Positions 8,127 to 15,588 of a stretch of 64,000 nucleotides of DNA are shown piece after piece; position 1 is the first letter of the stretch; every line of letters starts with the position of its first letter. The notes beneath the pieces are model-generated. The model had not been told where the DNA came from and searched no databases. It saw only the letters and a list, made by a program, of their open reading frames with translations. A program made the translations under genes and the position numbers. The stretch comes from Lutraria lutraria (Eukaryota; Mollusca; Bivalvia; Venerida; Mactridae), in assembly GCA_964023205.1 (NCBI GenBank), contig OZ026833.1, forward strand, positions 32,576,830 through 32,640,829, in the 5' to 3' direction.

Positions 8127-8142
8127 GGCCCTAATAAGGGCC
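8127..8142 (-). terminator. Histone-type 3' stem-loop of the 75-aa gene
   Basis: On the minus strand GGCCCTTATTAGGGCC, a 6-bp stem with a UAUU loop, 11 bases after the stop codon. It is flanked by CCCAAC on the 5' side and ACCA on the 3' side. It fits the metazoan histone consensus GGYYYUUHUHARRRCC at every position. A purine element resembling the histone downstream element (CAAGCAAAGA) follows at 8097-8088, farther off than the usual 13-17 bases. Confidence 0.7.
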
Positions 8143-8152
8143 GTTGGGTAAT

Positions 8153-8380
8153 TTATTGCATTTCTGCAAGAAATAGGTATCGCCAATAGTTGGCTCTCAA
8201 ATCCTCATCATAAAAGATGGCAAGGTCAGGGTATAAATTACCCATCTTGATATCCATCTTGACAACACTAACATCTTGAAATTCAGACAAGTCTGGGTAC
8301 AAATTACCCATCTTGACCACCCAAACATCTTCTTGTAACTCATCAGGTTCATCAGAAGTACTTTTCAAGCAGTTGCCCAT
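8153..8380 (-). CDS. Predicted myristoylated small protein with twin LYPDL motifs (75 aa)
   Basis: ATG at 8380. The N-terminus MGNCLKST is a good N-myristoylation signal (Gly2, Ser/Thr near position 7) with Cys4 available for palmitoylation, so membrane anchoring is likely. A block of ~22 residues is duplicated, placing the motif GNLYPDL twice (tyrosines at 28 and 50). LYPxnL-type motifs are known ligands of the ESCRT adaptor ALIX and act as late-budding domains in enveloped viruses; two spaced YxxL motifs can also bind adaptor or SH2 proteins. The sequence is acidic overall and has no membrane span. It is divergent from the 107-aa gene, sharing the CCAAT array, and it ends in a histone-type stem-loop. 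Function is inferred; I know no named homologue. Confidence 0.7.
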   Translation of the reverse strand: MGNCLKSTSDEPDELQEDVWVVKMGNLYPDLSEFQDVSVVKMDIKMGNLYPDLAIFYDEDLRANYWRYLFLAEMQ

Positions 8381-8442
8381 GTTGAATCATGAAACATAAA
8401 TGAGCTATGGAACATGAAAAAAAAACACTGACCTAGAACAGA

Positions 8443-8543
8443 CCAATGAAATGCCAGTAAAATAGACCAATGAAATACCGTTAAAATGGACCAATGAAAT
8501 ACCGTTAAAATGGACCAATGAAATACCGTTAAAATGGACCAAT
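8443..8543. promoter_or_regulatory. Five CCAAT boxes with exact 24-bp spacing
   Basis: CCAAT at 8443, 8467, 8491, 8515 and 8539, within a 24-bp tandem repeat (ACCAATGAAATACCGTTAAA). The last is ACCAATCAGAG, close to the best NF-Y site. The array lies between two divergent genes whose mRNAs both end in histone-type stem-loops. Divergent histone gene pairs are also driven by CCAAT boxes, so the parallel is striking. Confidence 0.65.
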
Positions 8544-8607
8544 CAGAGTCCTTGTATCATATGAGAGTCAGTGACCTTGCCTTGATCTAATTTCATTCTG
8601 TATCAAG

Positions 8608-8931
8608 ATGTCTCAACGTACAGTCAACATTATTAAGAGAAAATATGCCGCCTTAGGGCGGTATATTGAACAGCTGGAAATGCAGTTGGAAGAGCTGAGG
8701 CTAGAGGTCAAGACCCTGAGAGAGGGAAAGCAGTTTGTAGAGGAGGTCGTGGTCAGCTCTGGGGAAGAGGACTGGGGGGATACCCCTCAAGAATCAACCC
8801 CAGAGAACTGGGAAGATGAGTTAATAGAGGTTCCTTCGAACCTCTACCAGCCTACACCGGACCCCAAGGATGTCCAGAAATGGGACAAGTGGTGTCCCGC
8901 TTGTATGGGGAGATGCGGTCAACGCCATTAA
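8608..8931 (+). CDS. Coiled-coil acidic protein of the viral element (107 aa)
   Basis: ATG at 8608. Residues ~5-45 form a clear heptad coiled coil (YIEQLEMQLEELRLEVKTL). Residues ~50-70 are acidic with SSGEEDWGD and TPENWEDE, good casein kinase 2 sites. The C-terminus has CPAC and RCGQRH, a possible zinc or disulfide pair. No family recognised. An oligomeric regulator or adaptor is plausible. The gene is divergent from the 75-aa gene over the CCAAT array and is followed by two tandem histone-type stem-loops and a purine downstream element. GC content is higher than in the flanking DNA. Confidence 0.7.
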   Translation: MSQRTVNIIKRKYAALGRYIEQLEMQLEELRLEVKTLREGKQFVEEVVVSSGEEDWGDTPQESTPENWEDELIEVPSNLYQPTPDPKDVQKWDKWCPACMGRCGQRH

Positions 8932-8950
8932 TTCCCATACAAGCACCAAC

Positions 8951-8966
8951 GGTCCTTTTCAGGACC
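8951..8966 (+). terminator. Histone-type 3' stem-loop, first of a tandem pair
   Basis: GGTCCTTTTCAGGACC, a 6-bp stem and TTTC loop, 20 bases after the stop of the 107-aa gene. It is preceded by CACCAAC and followed by ACCA. It matches the histone consensus at every position. Confidence 0.75.
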
Positions 8967-8972
8967 ACCAAC

Positions 8973-9007
8973 GGCCCTTTTCAGGGCCCCCATACAATTC
9001 AGAAAGA
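8973..9007 (+). terminator. Histone-type 3' stem-loop plus downstream element, second of the pair
   Basis: GGCCCTTTTCAGGGCC at 8973-8988 also fits the consensus. AGAAAGA at 9001-9007 lies 13 bases farther on, the position of the U7 snRNA-binding histone downstream element. Together they form a complete histone pre-mRNA processing signal, with cleavage expected near 8993. Confidence 0.75.
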
Positions 9008-9079
9008 ATCATTCTCATATTGTCAATATTTACAGTCCTATCTGATAACACCAAATACAAATATACGGTGTGAGGTAAG

Positions 9080-9385
9080 TTTTCTATAAACATTTCCTAC
9101 AAATATAAGTGATAGTATGATGTGTACAATCATTTTCAACAAATGTATACAAAGTGCTGTGATTGTATGAAGAACAAAGTATTTCCCCCACAAATATAAG
9201 TGTTAGTATGTGATGTACAATCATTTTCAACAAATGTATACAGTGTTCAAATTGCTGTGATAGTATAATGTGTACAGTATTCAAATTGCTGTGATAGTAT
9301 TAAGTGTACAGTGTTCAAATTGCTGTGATAGTATATATTAAGTGTACAGTGTTCAAATTGCTGTGATAGTATAATGTGTACAAAG
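9080..9385 (+). repeat. AT-rich tandem repeats between accessory genes
   Basis: Degenerate tandem copies of a ~35-40-bp unit containing TTCAAATTGCTGTGATAGTAT and AATGTGTACA (at least four), preceded by two longer copies with ACAAATATAAGTG and TCATTTTCAACAAATGTATACA. No gene is visible here. The location between two accessory genes would suit an enhancer or replication element; that is speculation. Confidence 0.6.
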
Positions 9386-9400
9386 CATATCTACAATATA

Positions 9401-9520
9401 ACCTTGACCTTGACGTGTCAAACACTTGTTCAAAAAAAACTTGAAGTGTCACACTTATTTTAAAAAAACTTGAAGTGTCACATGTATTCAAAAAAAACTT
9501 CTCACAATTGACCTTGACCT
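9401..9520 (+). promoter_or_regulatory. Upstream repeats and TGACCTTGA sites of the repeat-rich gene
   Basis: TGACCTTGA at 9406-9414 and 9509-9517 flank three copies of a ~33-bp unit containing AAAAAAACTTGAAGTGTCAC. The second site lies about 34 bases before the TATA box at 9551. Confidence 0.35.
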
Positions 9521-9550
9521 AATAGAACACTGGCGCGTGCAGGCAAAAAG

Positions 9551-9558
9551 TATAAATA
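9551..9558 (+). promoter_or_regulatory. TATA box of the 238-aa gene
   Basis: TATAAATA 36-43 bases before the ATG at 9594. It rules out the upstream non-ATG extension of the reading frame. Confidence 0.55.
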
Positions 9559-9593
9559 CCCCCGGCGCAGACACTATTTTTTCATTATCTAGC

Positions 9594-10310
9594 ATGGAGT
9601 CCTTCAACATGCCATACGATATATTGAGAGAAGCACTAGAATCATCTGAGTTAATAGACCCGAATGCGGGTATGCATTACAACCAGCCGAAGTACAACCA
9701 GCCAAAGTACGGTCAACTACAGTATAGGCAGCCACAGTACAGCCAATACAGTCAACCACTGTACAGCCAATACAGTCAACAGTCCATGGTAGATGTACAA
9801 CCCCCCATGGTAGATGTACAGCCGATACAACCCATGGTAGATGTACAACCCACTATGACGAATACACAGCCTATGGTAGATGTACAACCCACTATGACGA
9901 ATACACAGCCTATGGTAGATGTACAACCCACTATGACGAATACACAGCCTATGGTAGATGTACAACCCACTATGACGAATACACAGCCCCCTATGGCGAA
10001 AACACAGTCTAATACAAAGCCTACAACGGGATTGTCTGTTCTACAAGGTATCAAGGAAGAAATGGTACAGATGAATCAAGTCATGCAAGAGATGGTCAGA
10101 CTCATGAAAAATCAAGAAGTACGGTTTAAGCCACAAGAAATGATTGTACCTGTACAGTTTATGTATGATTCAAAGAAACGAAAGCATGAGCATGAGAAAA
10201 AGAAACCGGAGCATGACAAAAAGAAACCGGAGATGACAGAAACGAAGAAACGAAAACATGACCTTGAGAAACAACCTCGGGGCAAGTATGGTAAAGAAAT
10301 AAAGAAATGA
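9594..10310 (+). CDS. Repeat-rich protein with coiled coil and basic nuclear tail (238 aa)
   Basis: ATG at 9594, chosen because it follows the TATA box. A Tyr/Gln-rich segment (YNQPKY, YSQYSQ) is at residues ~28-62. A 13-residue repeat (MVDVQPTMTNTQP) occurs about four times, coded by a 39-bp tandem repeat. A short coiled coil (KEEMVQMNQVMQEMVRLM) follows, then a strongly basic tail with KKRKHEHEKKK-type nuclear signals. Most of it is expected to be disordered and to act by multivalent binding, perhaps in a nuclear replication or assembly focus; this is inference. A histone-type stem-loop and purine element follow the stop. No family recognised. Confidence 0.7.
   Translation: MESFNMPYDILREALESSELIDPNAGMHYNQPKYNQPKYGQLQYRQPQYSQYSQPLYSQYSQQSMVDVQPPMVDVQPIQPMVDVQPTMTNTQPMVDVQPTMTNTQPMVDVQPTMTNTQPMVDVQPTMTNTQPPMAKTQSNTKPTTGLSVLQGIKEEMVQMNQVMQEMVRLMKNQEVRFKPQEMIVPVQFMYDSKKRKHEHEKKKPEHDKKKPEMTETKKRKHDLEKQPRGKYGKEIKK
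9786..9990 (+). repeat. 39-bp in-frame tandem repeat
   Basis: ATGGTAGATGTACAACCC plus ACTATGACGAATACACAG form a 39-bp unit repeated four times almost without change, after two shorter partial copies. It codes the 13-residue repeat. Near identity suggests recent expansion. Confidence 0.85.
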
Positions 10311-10336
10311 AGATCCGACTAACAGCCACAACCAAC

Positions 10337-10375
10337 GGTCCTTTTCAGGACCACCAACGGTCTTTTCGAAAGAAA
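10337..10375 (+). terminator. Histone-type 3' stem-loop plus downstream element of the 238-aa gene
   Basis: GGTCCTTTTCAGGACC at 10337-10352, 26 bases after the stop codon, preceded by ACCAAC and followed by ACCA. AAAGAAA at 10369-10375 lies 16 bases downstream, in the window for a U7-binding element. The 30-bp core is almost identical to the one after the 107-aa gene, so it was probably duplicated with the accessory genes. Confidence 0.75.
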
Positions 10376-10379
10376 ATTC

Positions 10380-10590
10380 TCTCATTGTCTTAGTCTATAC
10401 ACACACAAAACAATGGTCCCAGAACATTCCTAAAATTCAATTCATACTATTTTGGGGTACAACATTGATTTCCAATTTGTCCTAATTTGTCACAATTTTG
10501 TTTACTTTGGGGACCAAAATGGGTGCAAATGGTCCCAGGGTACCGCCATACACTACTTATGTGTCAACAGGACTCAACTTTTTTCTAATT
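10380..10590. other. Probable right edge zone of the viral element
   Basis: No gene. The sequence changes here from element-like to AT-rich host-like. AATGGTCCCAG occurs twice as a direct repeat (near 10411 and 10528). The exact terminus and its inverted repeat cannot be fixed because the left end of the element is outside the window. Confidence 0.35.
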
Positions 10591-10594
10591 TGAA

Positions 10595-10835
10595 TTAACA
10601 TAATGTCATCTTGACCCAACATTATGTCAAATTGGCTCAACATAATGACAACATGACCAAACCTAATATTAAATTGACTCAACTACATGTCAACAAGACT
10701 CAACATTATATCAGTTGGAGAAATCAAAATGTCAACTTGACTCAACTCAATGTCAAACTGACTCAATCTAATGCCACTTTAACCCAGAACAATGCTAACT
10801 TGACTGGACTCAGTCTATTTCACATTTAACCCAAC
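10595..10835 (+). repeat. ~22-bp minisatellite, first array
   Basis: About ten diverged copies of a ~22-bp unit (AATGTCAACTTGACTCAACT). The same family occurs inverted at 23,560-24,070 and direct at 24,470-24,905. It adjoins the viral element and lies in what should be intron 1 of oxidase copy 1. Confidence 0.7.
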
Positions 10836-11009
10836 GTGATGACAATTAAATCGAGATGTTGCCAGCTTTATTTAACCTAATTTCAACTAGTAACCAAATA
10901 TACCAGTTTCTCTTAACAAAGGGCACTTTTGGCGTTCCATACTAATGATTTATTCTCAGTTTTTAAATTAAATATTTGAACTTACTTATTGTTTTATTAT
11001 TTTTGTCTT

Positions 11010-11436
11010 ATACATTTTAATATCTTGTTTTCGACCATCCTTAATTTTCGATCATCTGCAAACTTACTACATGTAGTATATATCGTTTTTGAGGGTACTA
11101 ATATATTTTGAAGAAATATGCGATCGCTATCCAGCTAAAATTGACAAAAAGACAATAAGGGAAACACCTCGAAGCATACATGGCAATATGAATCTGGTTA
11201 TGGTAATATCAAATGCATATAAAGCAGGGTTTTGATTAGTTGACAAGGGTATGCAAGTGTTGTTGTAAGATAAAATACAAATTACTAATCGTTCTATCAT
11301 TAAGTATTCAATTATGTATCATATGGCAATCACACTTCGATAAGCGCAAATCTAGCATTTCGTTTGAAAAGAATATTATTTCCACTATGATCCGTTGGAT
11401 TAAAATTCAGTACGAACTTCATTATTTCTAATTCAG
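11010..11436 (+). other. Remnant of intron 1 of oxidase copy 1
   Basis: From about 11,010-11,170 onward the sequence aligns with the end of intron 1 of oxidase copy 3 (27,540-27,887), ending in a pyrimidine stretch and the CAG acceptor at 11,434-11,436. No exon 1 is visible upstream before the viral element. Confidence 0.5.
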
Positions 11437-12908
11437 ATGATGATTCAAAGGACACCAAGGTTCTCGTTTTGGGTGCTGGAATGGCTGGTATGAGTGCCGC
11501 AACAACCCTATTTGAGACTGGTTACAATAATATACAGATTATTGAAGGAACTGATCGAATTGGTGGTCGTGTCAAAGAGGCTAAACTAGGCGATTACACG
11601 GTTGAATTAGGACCAATGTGGGTGTATGGAAAAGGTACTAATCCAGTGTATAATATGGCCAACAAATTCAACTTGTCTTTGACTGACAATTATTTTGATT
11701 CTTGGACCGTTAGAAATAGTGCCGGGCAAAACCTTACGGAGATTGCTGATGAACTGTACGACACGTTTGATGAAATCCTGATTAGACTTAGCGATTTTGC
11801 CAAAAGGTCCGATGAAGATTTTAATTTGGCAGGTGCTTTAAGATATTTCAATTGGACAAGCAAAGCCAATCTCGACACAACTGTTGAAGCTTTCTTTCTT
11901 GATTTTGAGTTAGGAGTACTACCAAATGCCCATTCAGGAAAGTATGTGCATTTGGAAGAAGTATATGAAGATTTTGGAAGTTTCGATTCACTTGTGAGTA
12001 ATCATAAAAACGGTTTAGTAAACTTGGTAGAACGAATGAGTGAAGACGTAACCACGAGCGACGACAACCGAGTGTTGTTTAACACAGTAGTCACTGAAAT
12101 TGAATACGATGATGATTCTGTTTTGGTCCACACTACGGATGGTCAAACATTCAAAGCTGATTTTGCAATAGTAACATTCAGCCTTGGAGTCCTCCAACAA
12201 CGCAAAGTAGAATTCAGTCCACCATTACCGTTGCAGAAACAATTTGCTGTGGATACATTTGGTTTTGCTTCGTACACTCAGCTATATTTGCAATTCAACG
12301 AAGCTTTTTGGGACGACACGATGTATATACTCTACGCTGGTCCACTCAGAAGTATGAATGCCTTCTTTTTGAATATGAATTCCATTTATTCTGGGTCGAA
12401 CATACTGCAGATTTCTCTTTTGGACACGGTGTCTGACTGGGTTGAAAACACAAATGAGAGTGATGTCATTTCGGAAATTGTTGACGCTTTGCAGAAAATG
12501 TATCCAAATTCAATAATCCCAAATCCAATCGATTACGTTATATCCAGATGGAACCAAGACCCGTTCACGTTTGGTGCTTGGAGTTATTGGCCTCCTAGTT
12601 TCACTGAAGAAGACATGCAGAACCTCATAGCTCCTGTCGGTCGTTTACATTTTGCAGGGGAGTATGCTCACGAATTACACTACAGTTTTCTTCATGGTGC
12701 CTACCTCTCAGGTGATGGAGTTGCCAAGAAGATCATAGAATGTATTGAAGATCCACTGACTTGCAGCACGGCACAGGACTGGAAAGATCGTTACCAAAAC
12801 GTATATCGACTTTCTTCCGGTTCAAAGAGTGGATTTACAATCAATGCAGCAAGTTTTGCAATCTCGAGCATGCTTTTGATAAAGAATATTATGTATTCGT
12901 CTTGTTGA
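11437..12908 (+). CDS. Flavin polyamine-oxidase-like protein, copy 1, exon 2
   Basis: The exon starts after the acceptor AG at 11,435-11,436 with two bases that complete a split codon, as in copy 3. It codes ~489 residues. An ADP-binding Rossmann motif (LGAGMAGMSAATTL) and GGRV are at the start, and the FAD-closing motif (RLHFAGEYAHELHYSFLHGAYLSG in the sequence) is near the C-terminus. It resembles extracellular plant-type polyamine oxidases, which oxidise spermine or spermidine and release hydrogen peroxide. A hydrophobic C-terminal stretch after SSGSKSG suggests a GPI anchor. Gln replaces the usual Lys in the SYTQLYLQF strand. The signal-peptide exon expected ~2 kb upstream is absent, and the viral element occupies that place, so expression is doubtful. 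Confidence 0.85.
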
Positions 12909-15257
12909 TTAACAATAACACAAATTGCTCAACAACTGGAATAGTGCGACTATAAAATATGGCAGGTTCCTAATACAAACCATAACGTAATATCAACATG
13001 TGAAGTTGTTTTTTTCTCATTTTTTTGGTGGATGTTCGAACCCCTGTCTTCACCGAGTAAGATTTCTGCAATTTCATAAAAGCCATGTTCATTTGAGTGC
13101 GTTGAAGAATTCATTTAAATTGACAATTAATAGACAAGTACATTTTTCTGCAATGTATTGTATGAAAGTGTTTTCAACAAGTTTCAACCATTTAGTACGA
13201 GGCTTGGTCGGTAAATTCATAGAATGATTCGAAATTACGAAATGACTGAAATGAATGAATAAAAACGATACGAATAAAATATGATATTTTATTGACATCA
13301 TCATAAATGTCATAGAATAAAAGTTTTATACTTGACTCATAATTCAGTACTAATGGATACCAGATTCGTGTTTCTTAACGAGATTATTTTTTTCCAGCTG
13401 TAAATGGAGCGAATGACCATTTGAGGGTCAGGGAGTAAATCGACATTTTGTACTGTTATTACTATTTAAACTTACACGTGAGCCAATAAATTATAGATCT
13501 TTATCAAGCTTTGGTTTTGTTCATTTTGTTATCTTTACAAACATCGTAATAAAAGAAAGTATGAACAATTAAGCTCTAGAAAAAAATTGCTTGAAAATTT
13601 CCAAGCGTCAAGGGTAACCGTAATAAAAATAAACTGGCAATACCGTTTTAATGACAATGTCATTTTAGTAGCATTTAGCATAAACGTCAAAATGTCTATG
13701 TTGTGGATTCCGATACAATACCTTATGGAAACAAGTTTGTATCGCCTCAGTCTGAACTAATCTGGTTATCGTTGACTTCTCTGCTCAAAAGCATTGGTAC
13801 ACTGCAACATGAAATGGGATCCAGTTTAAGTCTGAAATACAGTCTTAATTACCTCCCTTGATTTCTGTAATATTGATCAGAAAGAAACGTTCAGCATCGG
13901 TTTTAATGTACGCAAATCTAAACTGAATGGTTATGATTTGTAAATAAACTTAATGTTTCAAAAAAAAAGGAATCAATAATAACTACTTTTGTGAATCATA
14001 ATAGTTAAACAACTCATTATTAAATAGTAATAACTACACGTGTAGATTTTTATGCTCGAATCACACACCCTATTTACACAGTGCAGCTTCCTATAATAAT
14101 ACTATTTGCTTTCAACGAAACACGTGTCAATAACTCATGAAATATATGCGATTTATGGCTTTAACCTGAGTGCTTATTTCGAATTAAATTTTTTTTGTCA
14201 AGGAATTTCTTTTAAATGGCTAATCCTTATCATTTTGCATATCCAGAAATTATTGACAAATAGAAAAAGTTGTCCCCTTTCCATATGCACTATTTACGTC
14301 ATGCTCAGTATATTTGTTACACCAACATTATCGTACTTCTCAATATATCATATCCACTTTTCATTACATACAAAGTATAATCACATTTCAGGCATAAGTT
14401 ATTTAGTCATAATTCATTTAGTGGGATGTCATAACGATTACATAGTATTAAGTCATTAACTATCTTTTGATACGAAAATATCACCTTACGTACGCCCCAC
14501 AATTACTAACACCACACCCATTTTGGCAGTCTTTGATTCGAAGGCATACTTTCTTCATTATTCAATTTATTCTGGATTCAGAAATACGGACAACCTCCAA
14601 GGCCAGGAGTGCGGATATAATTTGTACTACCAAAGTACATGCGTACACATGTCTTGACATTTATTCTAACTCATTTCTCTCCTTTCATTAGAATAACTTA
14701 AGTGTGATTTCTGCCATTTCATGCCTTCGTGTCTTCGCCCTCAAAAGCAGAGGACACGACGACCCGAACACACGATAAACTGAAAGGCAAAGATACGACA
14801 AAAAGCAGTTTATCCTGTGTTTATGTTTTCGTCTTTTGGGACGGAGACACGATAAACAGGCCAATTATCGCGTCTTCATCGTTCACCTTTCCAGGCGAGG
14901 AATCGTCACTTATAGGACACCCATACGACGATTTTATACCCGCCAACACGATAACTGAATAAGCATTATGCATGTATAATATGTTTTAAAGAGATTATAC
15001 GTAACTTAACACTGAACACTACTTAGTGTCAGTCAATAATAAACTTACTGAAACATATTTTAGTACCATTTCAAAGATTTGCTTTCATATATATAATTAA
15101 ACAATTTTATAGGCGCCAAAATACCGTGCGACTCACGCAGATCCAATTATGATAAATGTAAAAAAAAAGTGGATATTTTCGTGATTATTCAATTGAATCG
15201 AGTTGAATACCTACGTGCATCAATATGCGGACGTTGCTCTTTTCATAAACATAATTA
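12909..15257. other. Intergenic stretch, no gene seen
   Basis: AT-rich 3' flank of oxidase copy 1 and spacer to copy 2. Short open frames have no codon bias or family match. The part at 14,700-14,960 is more GC-rich, with repeated ACACGATAAAC and CGTCTTC words, and may be an old repeat remnant. Confidence 0.5.
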
Positions 15258-15437
15258 TTACAGTACAACCTCTCCAGCGGCCCTCTGTAGAGCAACAACC
15301 TCTTTATAACAACACCTTCACAATTTCCCTCAGCTGATATTTACTATCAATTTAACTTCTGTACAGCAACAACCTCTAAAAAACAGCCAATATTTGAAGT
15401 TTCCACAGGGTGTTGCTCTACAGAGGTTGTACTGTAA
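15258..15437. mobile_element. 180-bp MITE with 16-bp perfect inverted ends
   Basis: TTACAGTACAACCTCT at the left (15,258-15,273) and its exact inverse complement at the right (15,422-15,437). The inside repeats AGCAACAACCTCT words. It is non-coding. A second 180-bp copy lies at 42,558-42,737, and diverged copies near 39,279 and 43,428. Confidence 0.75.
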
Positions 15438-15588
15438 GTTATAAAGCAAAACGGATAATACTTCGACCATTGTCGATTGACAAATATGACATATGGATAT
15501 ATATTTACGGAGGCATTCCTGCTTATTCATGTATTATTGTGTCTTATGTTGCATGAATGTTACGGAGCAGGGTCACGACGGAGTGTGC

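Noticed and set aside
9537..9593. Upstream extension of the repeat-rich gene
   Set aside because: It starts at GTG and includes the TATA box, so it is not transcribed in the main mRNA.
9717..10054. Minus-strand open frames over the 39-bp repeat
   Set aside because: The repeat keeps all frames free of stops; promoter, start and 3' signals are on the plus strand only.
10362..10372. Third stem-like sequence CTTTTCGAAAG after the 238-aa gene
   Set aside because: It lacks the GG...CC stem of the histone consensus; it overlaps the purine element and is probably a decayed duplicate.
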